Of a stretch of 64,000 nt of DNA, positions 1-8,374 are shown in pieces (the stretch's first letter is position 1; each line of letters starts with the position of its first letter). The notes under the pieces were generated by a model. The model was not told the origin of the DNA. It ran no database searches and saw nothing but the letters and a program-made list of their open reading frames with translations. Origin of the DNA: Roseiarcus sp963823165 (GTDB lineage: Bacteria; Pseudomonadota; Alphaproteobacteria; Rhizobiales; Beijerinckiaceae); contig CAWGKV010000025.1 in the NCBI GenBank assembly GCA_963823165.1, positions 55,661-119,660 of the forward strand, given 5' to 3'. Made by a program: the position numbers and the translations under genes.

Positions 1-1
1 C

Positions 2-295
2 CACGCGCCGCCGGACTTCTTCACCTGCGGCGGCTTCGCCGCGGCGATGGCGGTGGTCACCGCGGTCGATAAGGCGAAATCGACCGACACGGAGAAGCTT
101 ATTGCGACCATGGAAGGCATGCCGTTCGAGACGCCCAAGGGCAAGATGATTTTCCGCAAGGAAGACCATCAGGCGCTGCAATCGATGTACGCCTTCAAGA
201 TCAAGGTCGATCCGAAAGTCGCCTGGGGAATCCCCGAGCTCACGCGCGAGTTGACGATCGAGGACATGGACATCCCGATCCGCAACAAGCGATGA
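2..295 (+). CDS. Branched-chain amino acid ABC transporter substrate-binding protein, C-terminal part
   Basis: Only the last ~97 residues are inside the window; the reading frame is open from base 2, so the gene begins upstream. The tail (FETPKGKMIFRKEDHQA, then a run ending DIPIRNKR) resembles the C-terminal lobe of periplasmic Leu/Ile/Val or amide-binding proteins (Peripla_BP_6 type). Its stop overlaps the next start in an ATGA, and the next four genes are a complete Liv-type transporter, which makes it the transporter's solute receptor in the periplasm. The ligand cannot be told; amino acids, short amides and urea are all known for this family. Confidence 0.8.
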   Translation, partial: HAPPDFFTCGGFAAAMAVVTAVDKAKSTDTEKLIATMEGMPFETPKGKMIFRKEDHQALQSMYAFKIKVDPKVAWGIPELTRELTIEDMDIPIRNKR

Positions 296-1056
296 CGCCG
301 TCGCTCGAGACGCGCGATCTGACCATCCGCTTCGGCGGCCATGTCGCGGTCGACCACGTCTCCTGCGCCTTCCGACCCGGCGAGCTCACCGCCATCGTCG
401 GGCCGAACGGGGCTGGCAAGACAACCTATTTCAACCTGATCTCGGGCCAGCTCCGCGCCTCCGACGGCGCGATCCTGATCGACGGACAGGACGTGACCGG
501 CCTGAGCGCGCCGCAGCGCACGCGGCTCGGGCTCGGTCGCGCCTTCCAGCTCACCAATCTCTTTCCCCGTCTCAGCGTCGCCGAAAACGTACGGCTCGCC
601 GTCCAGGCCCAAGCGGGCGTGCATTACGCCATGCGCCGGGCCTGGCGGGCGAGCACAGACCTCGTCCGCCGCGCCGACGCGGTGCTCGACTCGGTCGGCC
701 TGTCCGCCCGGCGCGACGCGCTCGCCTCGGCGCTGCCGCACGGCGACCAACGCAAGCTCGAAGTCGCGATGATGATGGCGCTCGAGCCGAAGGTGTACAT
801 GTTCGACGAGCCGACGGCGGGCATGAGCGTCGACGAGGTCCCCGTGGTGCTCGATCTCATCGCGCGGCTGAAGACCGACAAGACCAAGACGATCCTGCTC
901 GTCGAGCACAAAATGGATGTCGTGCGCTCGCTCGCCGACCGCATCATCGTTCTGACCAACGGCGCGCTCGCAGCGGACGGCGATCCGGCGGCGGTGATCG
1001 CTTCGCCCGTCGTTCAGGAGGCCTACCTCGGGATCGCGCCGGGGAAAGCGGCATGA
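292..1056 (+). CDS. livG: ABC transporter ATP-binding protein, LivG type
   Basis: One of two cytoplasmic ATPases that power a branched-chain amino acid-type importer. Of 254 residues, Walker A GPNGAGKTT lies at 37-45, the signature loop in the variant form LPHGDQ at about 148-153, and Walker B YMFDEP at 169-174, followed by the switch histidine in VEHKMD. The LPHGDQ signature in place of LSGGQ is usual in LivG-like subunits and separates them from LivF. The start overlaps the upstream stop by 4 bp and its end overlaps livF by 4 bp, so the genes are translationally coupled. Confidence 0.92.
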   Translation: MTPSLETRDLTIRFGGHVAVDHVSCAFRPGELTAIVGPNGAGKTTYFNLISGQLRASDGAILIDGQDVTGLSAPQRTRLGLGRAFQLTNLFPRLSVAENVRLAVQAQAGVHYAMRRAWRASTDLVRRADAVLDSVGLSARRDALASALPHGDQRKLEVAMMMALEPKVYMFDEPTAGMSVDEVPVVLDLIARLKTDKTKTILLVEHKMDVVRSLADRIIVLTNGALAADGDPAAVIASPVVQEAYLGIAPGKAA

Positions 1057-1775
1057 GCGCCGGGCTCACGCTTCAAGGCGTGCACACCCACATCGGCCGC
1101 TACCACATTTTACAGGGCGTCGATCTCGAGGCCCCCGGCGGCCGGACGACGATGCTGCTCGGCCGCAACGGCGCCGGCAAGACGACGGCGCTTAGGACGA
1201 TCATGGGGCTGTGGCGCGCCTCGAAGGGGCGGATTTCCCTCGGGCAAACGCCGCTGCAAAACCTGGCGGCGAGCGACGTGGCGCGTCTCGGGGTCGGATA
1301 CGCGCCGGAGACGATGGCGGTGTTCTCCGATCTTTCGGTCAAGGAGAACCTCGTGCTCGGCGCGCGCCAAGGGCCGCTCGACGATAAGCGCCTGAATTGG
1401 ATCTTCGGCTTCTTCCCAGCGCTCAGGAAGTTCTGGCTGTCGCGCGCGGGCGCCCTGTCGGGCGGGCAGAAGCAGATGCTGTCGATCGCGCGCGCGATCG
1501 TTGAGCCGCGCGAATTGCTGCTGATAGACGAGCCGACCAAGGGCCTCGCGCCGGCGATCGTCGGGTCGCTGATCGAATGCCTGAAGGAAATCAAGGCGAC
1601 CGGGGTCACGATCCTGCTCGTCGAACAGAATTTCCGCGTCGCGGTCGAGGTGGGCGACGAGGTTCGCGTGATGGACAACGGCCGCGTCGCGCACCGCGGC
1701 GCCATGGCCGACCTCGCCGCAGATCAGGCGCTGCAGAACCGCCTGCTCGGCCTCAGCCTGGATTCGCACCAATGA
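1053..1775 (+). CDS. livF: ABC transporter ATP-binding protein, LivF type
   Basis: Second ATPase of the importer, 240 residues. Walker A GRNGAGKTT is at 37-45, signature LSGGQKQ at 135-141 and Walker B LLLIDEP at 155-161; the sequence GLAPAIV after Walker B is characteristic of LivF. It begins inside the last codons of livG (ATGA overlap) and its TGA overlaps the ATG of the permease gene that follows. Family knowledge says LivF pairs with LivG as a heterodimer beneath the two permeases. Substrate is inferred only from family membership. Confidence 0.92.
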   Translation: MSAGLTLQGVHTHIGRYHILQGVDLEAPGGRTTMLLGRNGAGKTTALRTIMGLWRASKGRISLGQTPLQNLAASDVARLGVGYAPETMAVFSDLSVKENLVLGARQGPLDDKRLNWIFGFFPALRKFWLSRAGALSGGQKQMLSIARAIVEPRELLLIDEPTKGLAPAIVGSLIECLKEIKATGVTILLVEQNFRVAVEVGDEVRVMDNGRVAHRGAMADLAADQALQNRLLGLSLDSHQ

Positions 1776-2782
1776 GCGCTTTGGACGTCGGCGCGGCGCT
1801 GCCGCGGCGCAAGGTGGAGATCGTGCCGGCCCTGACGCCGGTCATCGTCGCCTTGGTCGCGGCGCCCCTGGTCGGCTCGTTCTCGACCTTCCTGACCCTG
1901 ACCGCGGCCGGGATCGCCATGGGCATGATGATCTTCACCATGGCGTCGGGGCTAACCCTCGTCTTCGGCATGATGGATGTCCTGAACTTCGGCCACGGCG
2001 CTTTCATCGCCCTCGGCGCCTATGTCGCGACCCTCGTCTTCCTGCCGCTCGCCAGCTGGTCGAGCGCGGATTCGGTCGCGCTCAACCTCGCGGCGTTCGT
2101 CCTCGCCGTGGTCGCCGCGGCGCTCGTCTGCGGCGCCTTCGGGTGGGTGTTCGAGCGGTTGATCGTCAAGCCCGTCTACGGCCAGCATCTGCGCCAAATT
2201 CTTGCGACGATCGGTGGCTCGATCATCGCCGTCGAGCTGCTCTACGCTCTGTTTGGGCCGGACCAGATCCCGCTCGCCCTGCCGAAGACCTTCGAAGGTT
2301 CGTTCGTGTACGGCGAGACGGCGATCGAGCGATACCGCGTGCTGGCGACGGCGGTCGGCCTCGCCGTCTTCGCCGGCGAAATGCTGATCCTGAACCGCAC
2401 GAAGATCGGCCTCCTCATCCGCGCAGGAGTCGAGAACCGCGAGATGGTCGCGGCGCTCGGCTACCGCATCGACCGGCTGTTCGTCGGCGTGTTCATGGCC
2501 GGTTCGGCGCTGGCCGGCCTCGGCGGCGCGATGATGGCGCTCTATCGCGGTCAGGCGCACGCCACGATCGGCGACGAGTTCCTGGTGCTGTGCTTCATCG
2601 TCATCATCATCGGGGGCCTGGGCTCGGTCGGCGGCTCCTTCGTCGCCTCGATCCTCGTCGCTCTCATCGCCAACTACGCCGGCTTCCTCGCGCCGAAACT
2701 CGCGCTTGTGTCGAACATTCTGGCGATGGTCGTCGTGCTGCTCTGGCGGCCGCGCGGCCTTTATCCGGTGAGCGGGCGATGA
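1772..2782 (+). CDS. livH: Branched-chain amino acid ABC transporter permease, LivH type
   Basis: Inner-membrane permease of 336 residues, mostly hydrophobic helices. The ATG at 1772 overlapping the livF stop is chosen over upstream in-frame starts, because those would add an arginine-rich stretch read from livF in another frame. Family marks include GLTLVFGMMDVLNFGHGAF near residue 60 and IIIIGGLGSVGGSF near residue 280, which matches the conserved LivH loop that contacts the ATPases. The end overlaps livM by 4 bp. Confidence 0.9.
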   Translation: MSALDVGAALPRRKVEIVPALTPVIVALVAAPLVGSFSTFLTLTAAGIAMGMMIFTMASGLTLVFGMMDVLNFGHGAFIALGAYVATLVFLPLASWSSADSVALNLAAFVLAVVAAALVCGAFGWVFERLIVKPVYGQHLRQILATIGGSIIAVELLYALFGPDQIPLALPKTFEGSFVYGETAIERYRVLATAVGLAVFAGEMLILNRTKIGLLIRAGVENREMVAALGYRIDRLFVGVFMAGSALAGLGGAMMALYRGQAHATIGDEFLVLCFIVIIIGGLGSVGGSFVASILVALIANYAGFLAPKLALVSNILAMVVVLLWRPRGLYPVSGR

Positions 2783-3849
2783 GTATTCTTTCAGGCGACC
2801 CGCCGCGCGGCCGGGCGCTGCAAATCCTCCTCGTCCTCATCGTCCTTGCGCTCGCGCTGGCGCCGTTCCTTTTCCCCGGCGCCAAGGCGCTCAATACGGC
2901 GGCCAAGACCTGCTGGATGATCCTGCTGGTCGCCTCCTACGACGTGCTGCTCGGCTACGCCGGAATCGTTTCCTTCGCGCATGTGATGGTCTTCGGCGTC
3001 GGCGCCTACGGCGTCGGCATCGCGCTTTATGCGCTCGGGCCGAGCTGGGGTGCGCTCGCGATGGGGCTCGCCGTCGCCTGCGCCCTGTCGCTCGCGCTCG
3101 CGCTCGCGATCGGCCTCTTTTCGCTGCGGGTGCAGGCGATCTTCTTCGCCATGGTGACGCTCGCCGTCGCCTACGCCTTCAACGTGCTCGCCTCGCAGCT
3201 CTCCTGGCTGACGGGCGGGGAGGACGGGCGCTCGTTCAAGGTTCCCGCCGTTCTGCAGCCCGGCTTCAAATGGCTCGACCATCCGATCTTCGGCGTGCAG
3301 GCGAATGGCAAGCTCATCGCCTACTATCTCGTGTTCGTCGTCGTCGCGGTCGCCTTCCTCGTCCTTCTGAGGATCGTCAACTCGCCGTTCGGCCGGGTGT
3401 TGCAGGCCATCCGGGAGAACTCGTTCCGCGCCGAGGCTCTGGGCTACCGCACAGTCTTCCACCGGACGCTGGCGACCTGCATCGCGTCGCTCGGCGCGAC
3501 GCTCGCCGGCGCCTTGAGCGCCATCTGGGTGCGCTACGTCGGGCCGGACACCGCGCTCTCCTTCTCGATCATGGTCGATGTGCTGGTGATGGTGGTTGTC
3601 GGCGGCATGGGCTCGCTCTACGGGGCGATCGTCGGGGCGGCGCTGTTCGTCTTCGCCGAGAGCTATCTGCAGGACGTGATGGGCGCGCTGTCTCGTCTCG
3701 CCGCCGAGGCGCGACTGCCGCTCCTGCCCGCGCTCTTCCATCCCGACCGCTGGCTCCTCTGGCTCGGCCTCGCCTTCGTGCTGGCCGTCTATTTCGCCCC
3801 CTTGGGCATCGTCGGGGCCTTGAGGCCCGCGGAGGGGAAGACGAAGTAG
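2779..3849 (+). CDS. livM: Branched-chain amino acid ABC transporter permease, LivM type
   Basis: Second inner-membrane permease, 356 residues, starting at the ATG that overlaps livH. It carries LLGYAGIVSFAHVMVFGVGA near residue 58, VVVGGMGSLYGAIVGA near residue 275 and a hydrophobic C-terminus, all typical of LivM. With livH it forms the translocation channel. It is the last gene of the transporter unit; 160 bp without a coding signal separate it from the next gene. Confidence 0.9.
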   Translation: MSILSGDPPRGRALQILLVLIVLALALAPFLFPGAKALNTAAKTCWMILLVASYDVLLGYAGIVSFAHVMVFGVGAYGVGIALYALGPSWGALAMGLAVACALSLALALAIGLFSLRVQAIFFAMVTLAVAYAFNVLASQLSWLTGGEDGRSFKVPAVLQPGFKWLDHPIFGVQANGKLIAYYLVFVVVAVAFLVLLRIVNSPFGRVLQAIRENSFRAEALGYRTVFHRTLATCIASLGATLAGALSAIWVRYVGPDTALSFSIMVDVLVMVVVGGMGSLYGAIVGAALFVFAESYLQDVMGALSRLAAEARLPLLPALFHPDRWLLWLGLAFVLAVYFAPLGIVGALRPAEGKTK

Positions 3850-4010
3850 GGCAGGCTACCGCAAGGGGGGAGAAGCTTAGGGGAGAGGCGGGGGAGTACG
3901 CAGCGCCTGCTCGCCACGACCCAAAAGCATCTGCATCTCGGTCGCCTGGATCGATATGCCACGCGGTTGGGCTTTGCTAAGTTCAGGTCAAAGAACCGAG
4001 CATCAAAACC

Positions 4011-5213
4011 ATGCATGAACCGCCCAACCCATCGGAAGGCCCACGTGGACTCGCGCTCCCGTTGACTCCCGGCGAGTGCTCACTCGTCAATGTCGCGGAG
4101 AAATTTGCCAACGACACGATCGCGCCGATAGCGGAGAGGCTCGAGCGAGACAAATCCGCGCTCCCGGCAGCCGTTGTTGCGGAGTGGATCCGCCTCGGGC
4201 TGAATGGAATGCAAGTTTCGTCCGAGCGTGGCGGCGCGGGAGCGAGCTTCTTTGCCAAGGTCGCGGTCGCCGAGGCCATCGCGCGCTGCTGCTTTCCATC
4301 CGCCTTCGCGCTGATCAATATGCAGGGCGCCGTCACCCGAATCGAGCGGGAGGGAACGACCGATCAGATCGCGCGCTACCTGCCTGGATTGATGAAGGGC
4401 TCGCTCATCGGCGCGCCTTCATTGAGCGAGCCCGAGGCTGGCAGCGACTTCGCGGCGATCCGGACGCTCGCGACCAAGGTCCCCGGCGGGTGGGAGATCA
4501 ACGGTGAAAAAGCCTGGGTCACAAATGGCGCGATCGCCAATCTTTTGGTCATGTACGCCCAGACCGAGCCGGGCGCCGGTGGGAAGGGCATCGCGAGCTT
4601 CATAGTCGACCTTCAGGCGGCTGGGATCGAAAAGCTTCCAGCTTACGATTTGGTTGGAGGAGCGGCGATCGGGGCATGCGGCGTTCGCTTCAGCCGCGTA
4701 AAAGTCGCCGATCGCGATCTCTTCGCTCCCCCGGGCCAGGCCTTCAAGAGGGCCCTGAAAAGCATTTCCGCCGCGCGCGTCTATGTCTCGGCTATGGCGT
4801 GCGCCGTCGTCGAGACCGCCATCAGGACCGCCGTGGCGTACGCCGGCAAACGCCACAGTTTCGGGCGGCCCCTTCTCGACCATCAGGGCCTGCGGTGGAG
4901 CCTGGTCGAGGTCGCCACGGATCTGGAGGCGGGAAGGCTATTGACTGTGCAGGGCGCAAGGGCCGTGGCCAGTGGCGCGGACGGACAGGTCGAGGCTGCG
5001 TTCGCCAAGAAGTTCTCGGCCGAAATGGCTGCGCGGAGCGTCACGGCTTGCATGCAAGCGATGGGAGCAGTGGGGCTCCTTCCGCACTATGGCTTTGACC
5101 GTCTCCTGATGTCCGCGCGCATAGCCGCCTATGTCGACGGCGCCACTGAGATGCAAAATGAACGTATTGGGGCTGCTCTACTGAAACGGTATGGGCCGTC
5201 AAAATCGTCCTGA
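4011..5213 (+). CDS. Acyl-CoA dehydrogenase family protein
   Basis: Flavoprotein of 400 residues that should oxidise an acyl-CoA to the enoyl-CoA and pass electrons to ETF. The N-terminal helical domain is followed by the mid-domain motif SLSEPEAGSDFAAIRT (about residues 137-152) and WVTNGA, then a C-terminal helical domain with KRHSFGRPL and the end motif YVDGATEMQNERIG. Substrate is unknown. In the C-terminal signature the usual EGT/EIQ pattern is DGATEMQ, so the position of the catalytic base should be checked by alignment. It stands alone between the transporter and a secreted dehydrogenase. Confidence 0.85.
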   Translation: MHEPPNPSEGPRGLALPLTPGECSLVNVAEKFANDTIAPIAERLERDKSALPAAVVAEWIRLGLNGMQVSSERGGAGASFFAKVAVAEAIARCCFPSAFALINMQGAVTRIEREGTTDQIARYLPGLMKGSLIGAPSLSEPEAGSDFAAIRTLATKVPGGWEINGEKAWVTNGAIANLLVMYAQTEPGAGGKGIASFIVDLQAAGIEKLPAYDLVGGAAIGACGVRFSRVKVADRDLFAPPGQAFKRALKSISAARVYVSAMACAVVETAIRTAVAYAGKRHSFGRPLLDHQGLRWSLVEVATDLEAGRLLTVQGARAVASGADGQVEAAFAKKFSAEMAARSVTACMQAMGAVGLLPHYGFDRLLMSARIAAYVDGATEMQNERIGAALLKRYGPSKSS

Positions 5214-5276
5214 CGCGTCGGGACGGGCGGACCGACCGACATTCCTGGATCGCCAAACAAACAAATGGAGACGCCA

Positions 5277-6587
5277 ATGTGGGCCGGCCGCGCCATTGTG
5301 CTTCTTGCGTTCCTCCTCGCGCCAAGCGCCGGACACGGCGATGACAGCGTACGTACCGGTGCGGCGGCCTATGGCGACTGGCGGGACGACGCGCCGGGCG
5401 TGCGGCGCCTCATCACCCCGGCGGATCTACGGGCCCCTTTTGCGACGCCGTCAGTCTCCAATCCATCGCCGCCTTCACTTCGACCGGCCTCGGCTCTTCC
5501 GAAGGCGCCGGCCGGCTTTGTGGTGGATCTGCTTGCGGAGGGCCTGTCGGCGCCGCGCGTCATTCGCGTCGCGCCGAACGGCGATATCTTTGTCGCCGAG
5601 AGCGCCGCCGGACGCATTCGAGTCCTTCGTGTCGACGAAACGAACCCTAGGTCGGTCCGGTCCGAGGTGTTCGCCGAAAACCTGCCGTGGGCGTATGGCG
5701 TCGCCTTCTATCCTTCAGGCGACAATCCGCATTGGGTCTATGTCGCCACACAAGGATCGGTGAAGCGCTTTCCCTATCGCGCAGGCGATCTTAGGTCGTC
5801 CGGCCCGGCCGAACTCGTGGCGCCGAACTTGCCGACCGGCGGCTCGCACTGGACACGCGATCTGGCGTTCTCGCTTGACGACCGGACGCTGTTTGTCTCC
5901 GTCGGTTCCGCGAGCAATGACGCCAGCGGCGCAGCATCCGTCGCTGCTCGCCTACTCGGCGGGCTGTGGGATCGGGAGAAGGATCGCGCCGACGTGCTCG
6001 CCTTTGATCCCGAAGGCGGACACAAGCGCATCTTTGCAAGCGGCCTTCGCAACTGCTCGGGCCTGACCGTCCAACCTTCCAACGGCGCGCTTTGGTGCGT
6101 CGTCAACGAGCGGGACGGCCTGGGCGACGATCTGCCGCCGGATTTTGCGACGCGCGTCGTCGAGGGCGCCTTCTACGGCTGGCCGTGGTACTACATCGGC
6201 GCGCATCCGGACCCTCGCCACAACGGCGAGCGTCCTGACATGGCGGGCCGGGTGATGACGCCGGACGTTCTCATTCAGCCGCATTCGGCTCCGCTCGGAA
6301 TCGTCTTTTACGAGGGCGGGCAGTTCCCGACGGAATACAAGGGCGACGCCTTCGTTGCGTTGCACGGCTCGTGGAACCGGGCGAAACGGACCGGCTACAA
6401 GGTCGTGCGCCTCGTCATGAAGAATGGGGCGCCGACAGGCGTCTACGAAGATTTCCTCACGGGTTTTGTCGACGACGGAGGCGTTTGGGGTCGCCCGGTC
6501 GGCGTCGCCGTGACGAAGGGAGGCGCCCTTCTTGTTACGGACGACGAGGGCGGAGCAATCTGGCGTGTCAGCTATCGGCCGCCCTAA
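5277..6587 (+). CDS. PQQ-dependent sugar (sorbosone) dehydrogenase-like secreted protein
   Basis: Predicted periplasmic beta-propeller of 436 residues related to L-sorbosone/soluble glucose dehydrogenases. The ATG at 5277 is preferred over 5265, because GGAG at 5267-5270 then sits six bases upstream and the product opens directly with a signal peptide (hydrophobic core AIVLLAFLLAPSAG). Propeller blades are suggested by repeats such as VAPNGDIFVAESAAGRIRVL, VYVATQGSVKRF and LLVTDDEGGAIWRV. GSHWTRDLAFS and HGSWNRAKRTGYKV match conserved segments of the family. A quinone cofactor and sugar substrate are inferred from family only; no PQQ biosynthesis gene is visible here. Confidence 0.75.
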   Translation: MWAGRAIVLLAFLLAPSAGHGDDSVRTGAAAYGDWRDDAPGVRRLITPADLRAPFATPSVSNPSPPSLRPASALPKAPAGFVVDLLAEGLSAPRVIRVAPNGDIFVAESAAGRIRVLRVDETNPRSVRSEVFAENLPWAYGVAFYPSGDNPHWVYVATQGSVKRFPYRAGDLRSSGPAELVAPNLPTGGSHWTRDLAFSLDDRTLFVSVGSASNDASGAASVAARLLGGLWDREKDRADVLAFDPEGGHKRIFASGLRNCSGLTVQPSNGALWCVVNERDGLGDDLPPDFATRVVEGAFYGWPWYYIGAHPDPRHNGERPDMAGRVMTPDVLIQPHSAPLGIVFYEGGQFPTEYKGDAFVALHGSWNRAKRTGYKVVRLVMKNGAPTGVYEDFLTGFVDDGGVWGRPVGVAVTKGGALLVTDDEGGAIWRVSYRPP

Positions 6588-6714
6588 TGTAACGACCCCG
6601 TGCGACCGAGGGGCCGGAATCGGCGCAGGGCAAAGCTGGCGCCAACGACGGCTTTCCGCAAAGCGGCCTTCGGAAGCGCCTCCAAGCGGGGCTGCTCATG
6701 CCAGGTTTTGACAA

Positions 6715-7221
6715 CTAGCCCGCTCTACGCTTGGGGTCGTAGATCATCAGAACGGCCGGCCCGGCGTCGGTTGCGACCAGGTCGTCGGCGGTGAAGCCGG
6801 CCCTCGCATAGGCGCGCCGGGCGCGAAAATTTTCAGCCGCCGGATCGGTCGCGACGAGCGGCGCGCCCTCGGCGCAAAGCCGCTCGGCCAGCCGTCTGAG
6901 ATAGGCTGCGCCATGGCCCCGGCCGATCATCGAGGGCAGGCCGACGAAGCTGTCGATCGCGCGCGACCCCTGCGGCAGATGCGTCAGGTGCGACTGCGGC
7001 CAGGCATGGACCTCATAATCCTGGGCATAGGCGAACGGGCGGCCATGGAACGACACGATCCGCATCGTCATCTGCGGCTCGTCGAGGTCGGCCCGCAAAA
7101 GCTCGAACTCGCGCTCTGGGTCGCCCCACCACCGCGCGACTTCGGACGTTTTGAGCCAGCGGCGCAGGCGCGGCAGGTCGCCGGCAACGACAGGACGGAA
7201 CGAATAGGGTGAGGTCGCCAT
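6715..7221 (-). CDS. GNAT family N-acetyltransferase
   Basis: Protein of 168 residues, starting at the ATG at 7221 where the product reads MATSPYSFRPVVAGDLPRL, a usual opening of this family; a TTG 12 codons upstream is less likely. The order RWWGDPEREFE, an acidic substrate loop and GRGHGAAYLRRLAERL (acetyl-CoA pyrophosphate loop, compare R/Q-x-x-G-x-G/A) resembles AAC(6')-type and siderophore-type acetyltransferases. The C-terminal part FRARRAYARAGF is the conserved beta-bulge region. The acceptor is unknown; resistance should not be assumed. Confidence 0.75.
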   Translation of the reverse strand: MATSPYSFRPVVAGDLPRLRRWLKTSEVARWWGDPEREFELLRADLDEPQMTMRIVSFHGRPFAYAQDYEVHAWPQSHLTHLPQGSRAIDSFVGLPSMIGRGHGAAYLRRLAERLCAEGAPLVATDPAAENFRARRAYARAGFTADDLVATDAGPAVLMIYDPKRRAG

Positions 7222-7588
7222 GGTTCCGGTTCTGATCCTGTCGGCGGTGGCGGGCAACCGGTCGACCGCAGATTTGGTGCATAGCTCTGTTCACGCGCGG
7301 CCCCAGTTCAAGAGGGACAAATGACTTTGGAAGTCGGCCAGTCGCCGTCGCCCTCCTCATCGTCGTGATCATGGGCGAGCGCCCGCATCGGCTTCTCGCC
7401 CTGGTGGGCGCCAATCAGCTCGCTCATGCCGATCAACGTCATCGGCCTCGTCGTGCTGGCGATCGTGCGCCGGCGATCGAGCGCGACCGGAGGCGCAAAT
7501 AGGCTCCAGCCCTTGTGAGGCCGCGCGGCGCGTGTAACCGTGCCTTGCCGGCGCTTTTCGTGCGCGCGGTCACGACGGGAGACTATCC
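7222..7588. other. Intergenic, possible relic of a small membrane protein
   Basis: No intact gene is convincing. On the plus strand about 7385-7520 reads GFSPWWAPISSLMPINVIGL and then a hydrophobic, basic end before a stop. This resembles the last membrane segment of small integral membrane proteins, but no matching N-terminal part is in frame upstream. It may be a decayed gene or chance. Confidence 0.3.
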
Positions 7589-8231
7589 ATGAAGGTTGGC
7601 GTCATCGGCTCGGGCGTGGTCGGACAAACTCTGGCGGCGGGGTTTTTGAAGCATGGCCATGAGGTCGCGATCGGCGCCCGCGATCCGGCGAAGCTCGAGG
7701 AATGGGCGGCAAAGCATCCCGGCGCACAGGCGAAGTCCTTTGCGGAAGTCGCGACCTTTGGCGAGGTCGTCGTACTCGCGGTCGAGGGGCAGGTCGCGCT
7801 CGAGGCCTTGAAGCTCGTCGGCGCCAAGGCGCTCGACGGCAAGACGGTGATCGACGCCTGCAATCCGATCGGCGGCGGCCCGCCGGTCAACGGCGTGCTG
7901 TCGTTCTTCACGCCTGATGAACGAGTCGCTCATGGAGCGGCTGCAGAAAGCCTATCCCGGCGCCCATTTCGTGAAAGCCTTTAATTCGGTGGGTTCAGGA
8001 CAGATGGTCAATCCGCAATTCAGCGGCGGCCGGCCGACGATGTTCATCTGCGGAAACGACGCGCCGGCGAAAAGAACCGTGGCCGGGATCTGCGATCAGT
8101 TCGGCTGGGACGCAGAGGACATGGGCGCGGTCGAGGCGGCCCGCGCCATCGAGCCGCTGTGCAGGCTCTGGTGCATCCCGGGCGTCGGCAAGGGCGACTG
8201 GTCGGCACACGCGTTCAAGCTGCTCAGATAG
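7589..8231 (+). pseudogene. NADPH-dependent F420 reductase-like oxidoreductase, frameshifted
   Basis: Two reading frames join into one protein of about 213 residues. The first (7589 to about 7915) begins MKVGVIGSGVVGQTLAAGF, a Rossmann dinucleotide site, and continues through VVVLAVEGQ and DACNPIGGG. The second (about 7914-8231) carries NESLMERLQKAYPGAHFVKA, then AFNSVGSGQMV and the C-terminal end. A single-base indel near 7911-7917 separates them. The family couples NADPH to F420 or acts on related substrates; many alphaproteobacterial members are of unknown substrate. Whether the break is a sequencing error or a real lesion cannot be decided here. Confidence 0.7.
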
Positions 8232-8374
8232 GAGGAGGAGGAGCGCGGGCGCGTCTGGCGCCGAAGTCTCTGCTGGTTCCGCTCGGCCGACGTCTCACCC
8301 TCCGGCGCTGCACGAGTGCTCCACGCGGAGGGCCTCGGGCGGAAAACGGGGTGGCGTTTAAGTCGCTCAGCACT

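Noticed and set aside
1577..1771. N-terminal extension of LivH
   Set aside because: It is an out-of-frame reading of livF with an Arg-rich product; the ATG overlapping the livF stop is the right start.
6715..7221. Aminoglycoside resistance gene
   Set aside because: Only general AAC(6')-like/GNAT similarity is visible; residues that would fix the substrate cannot be recognised.
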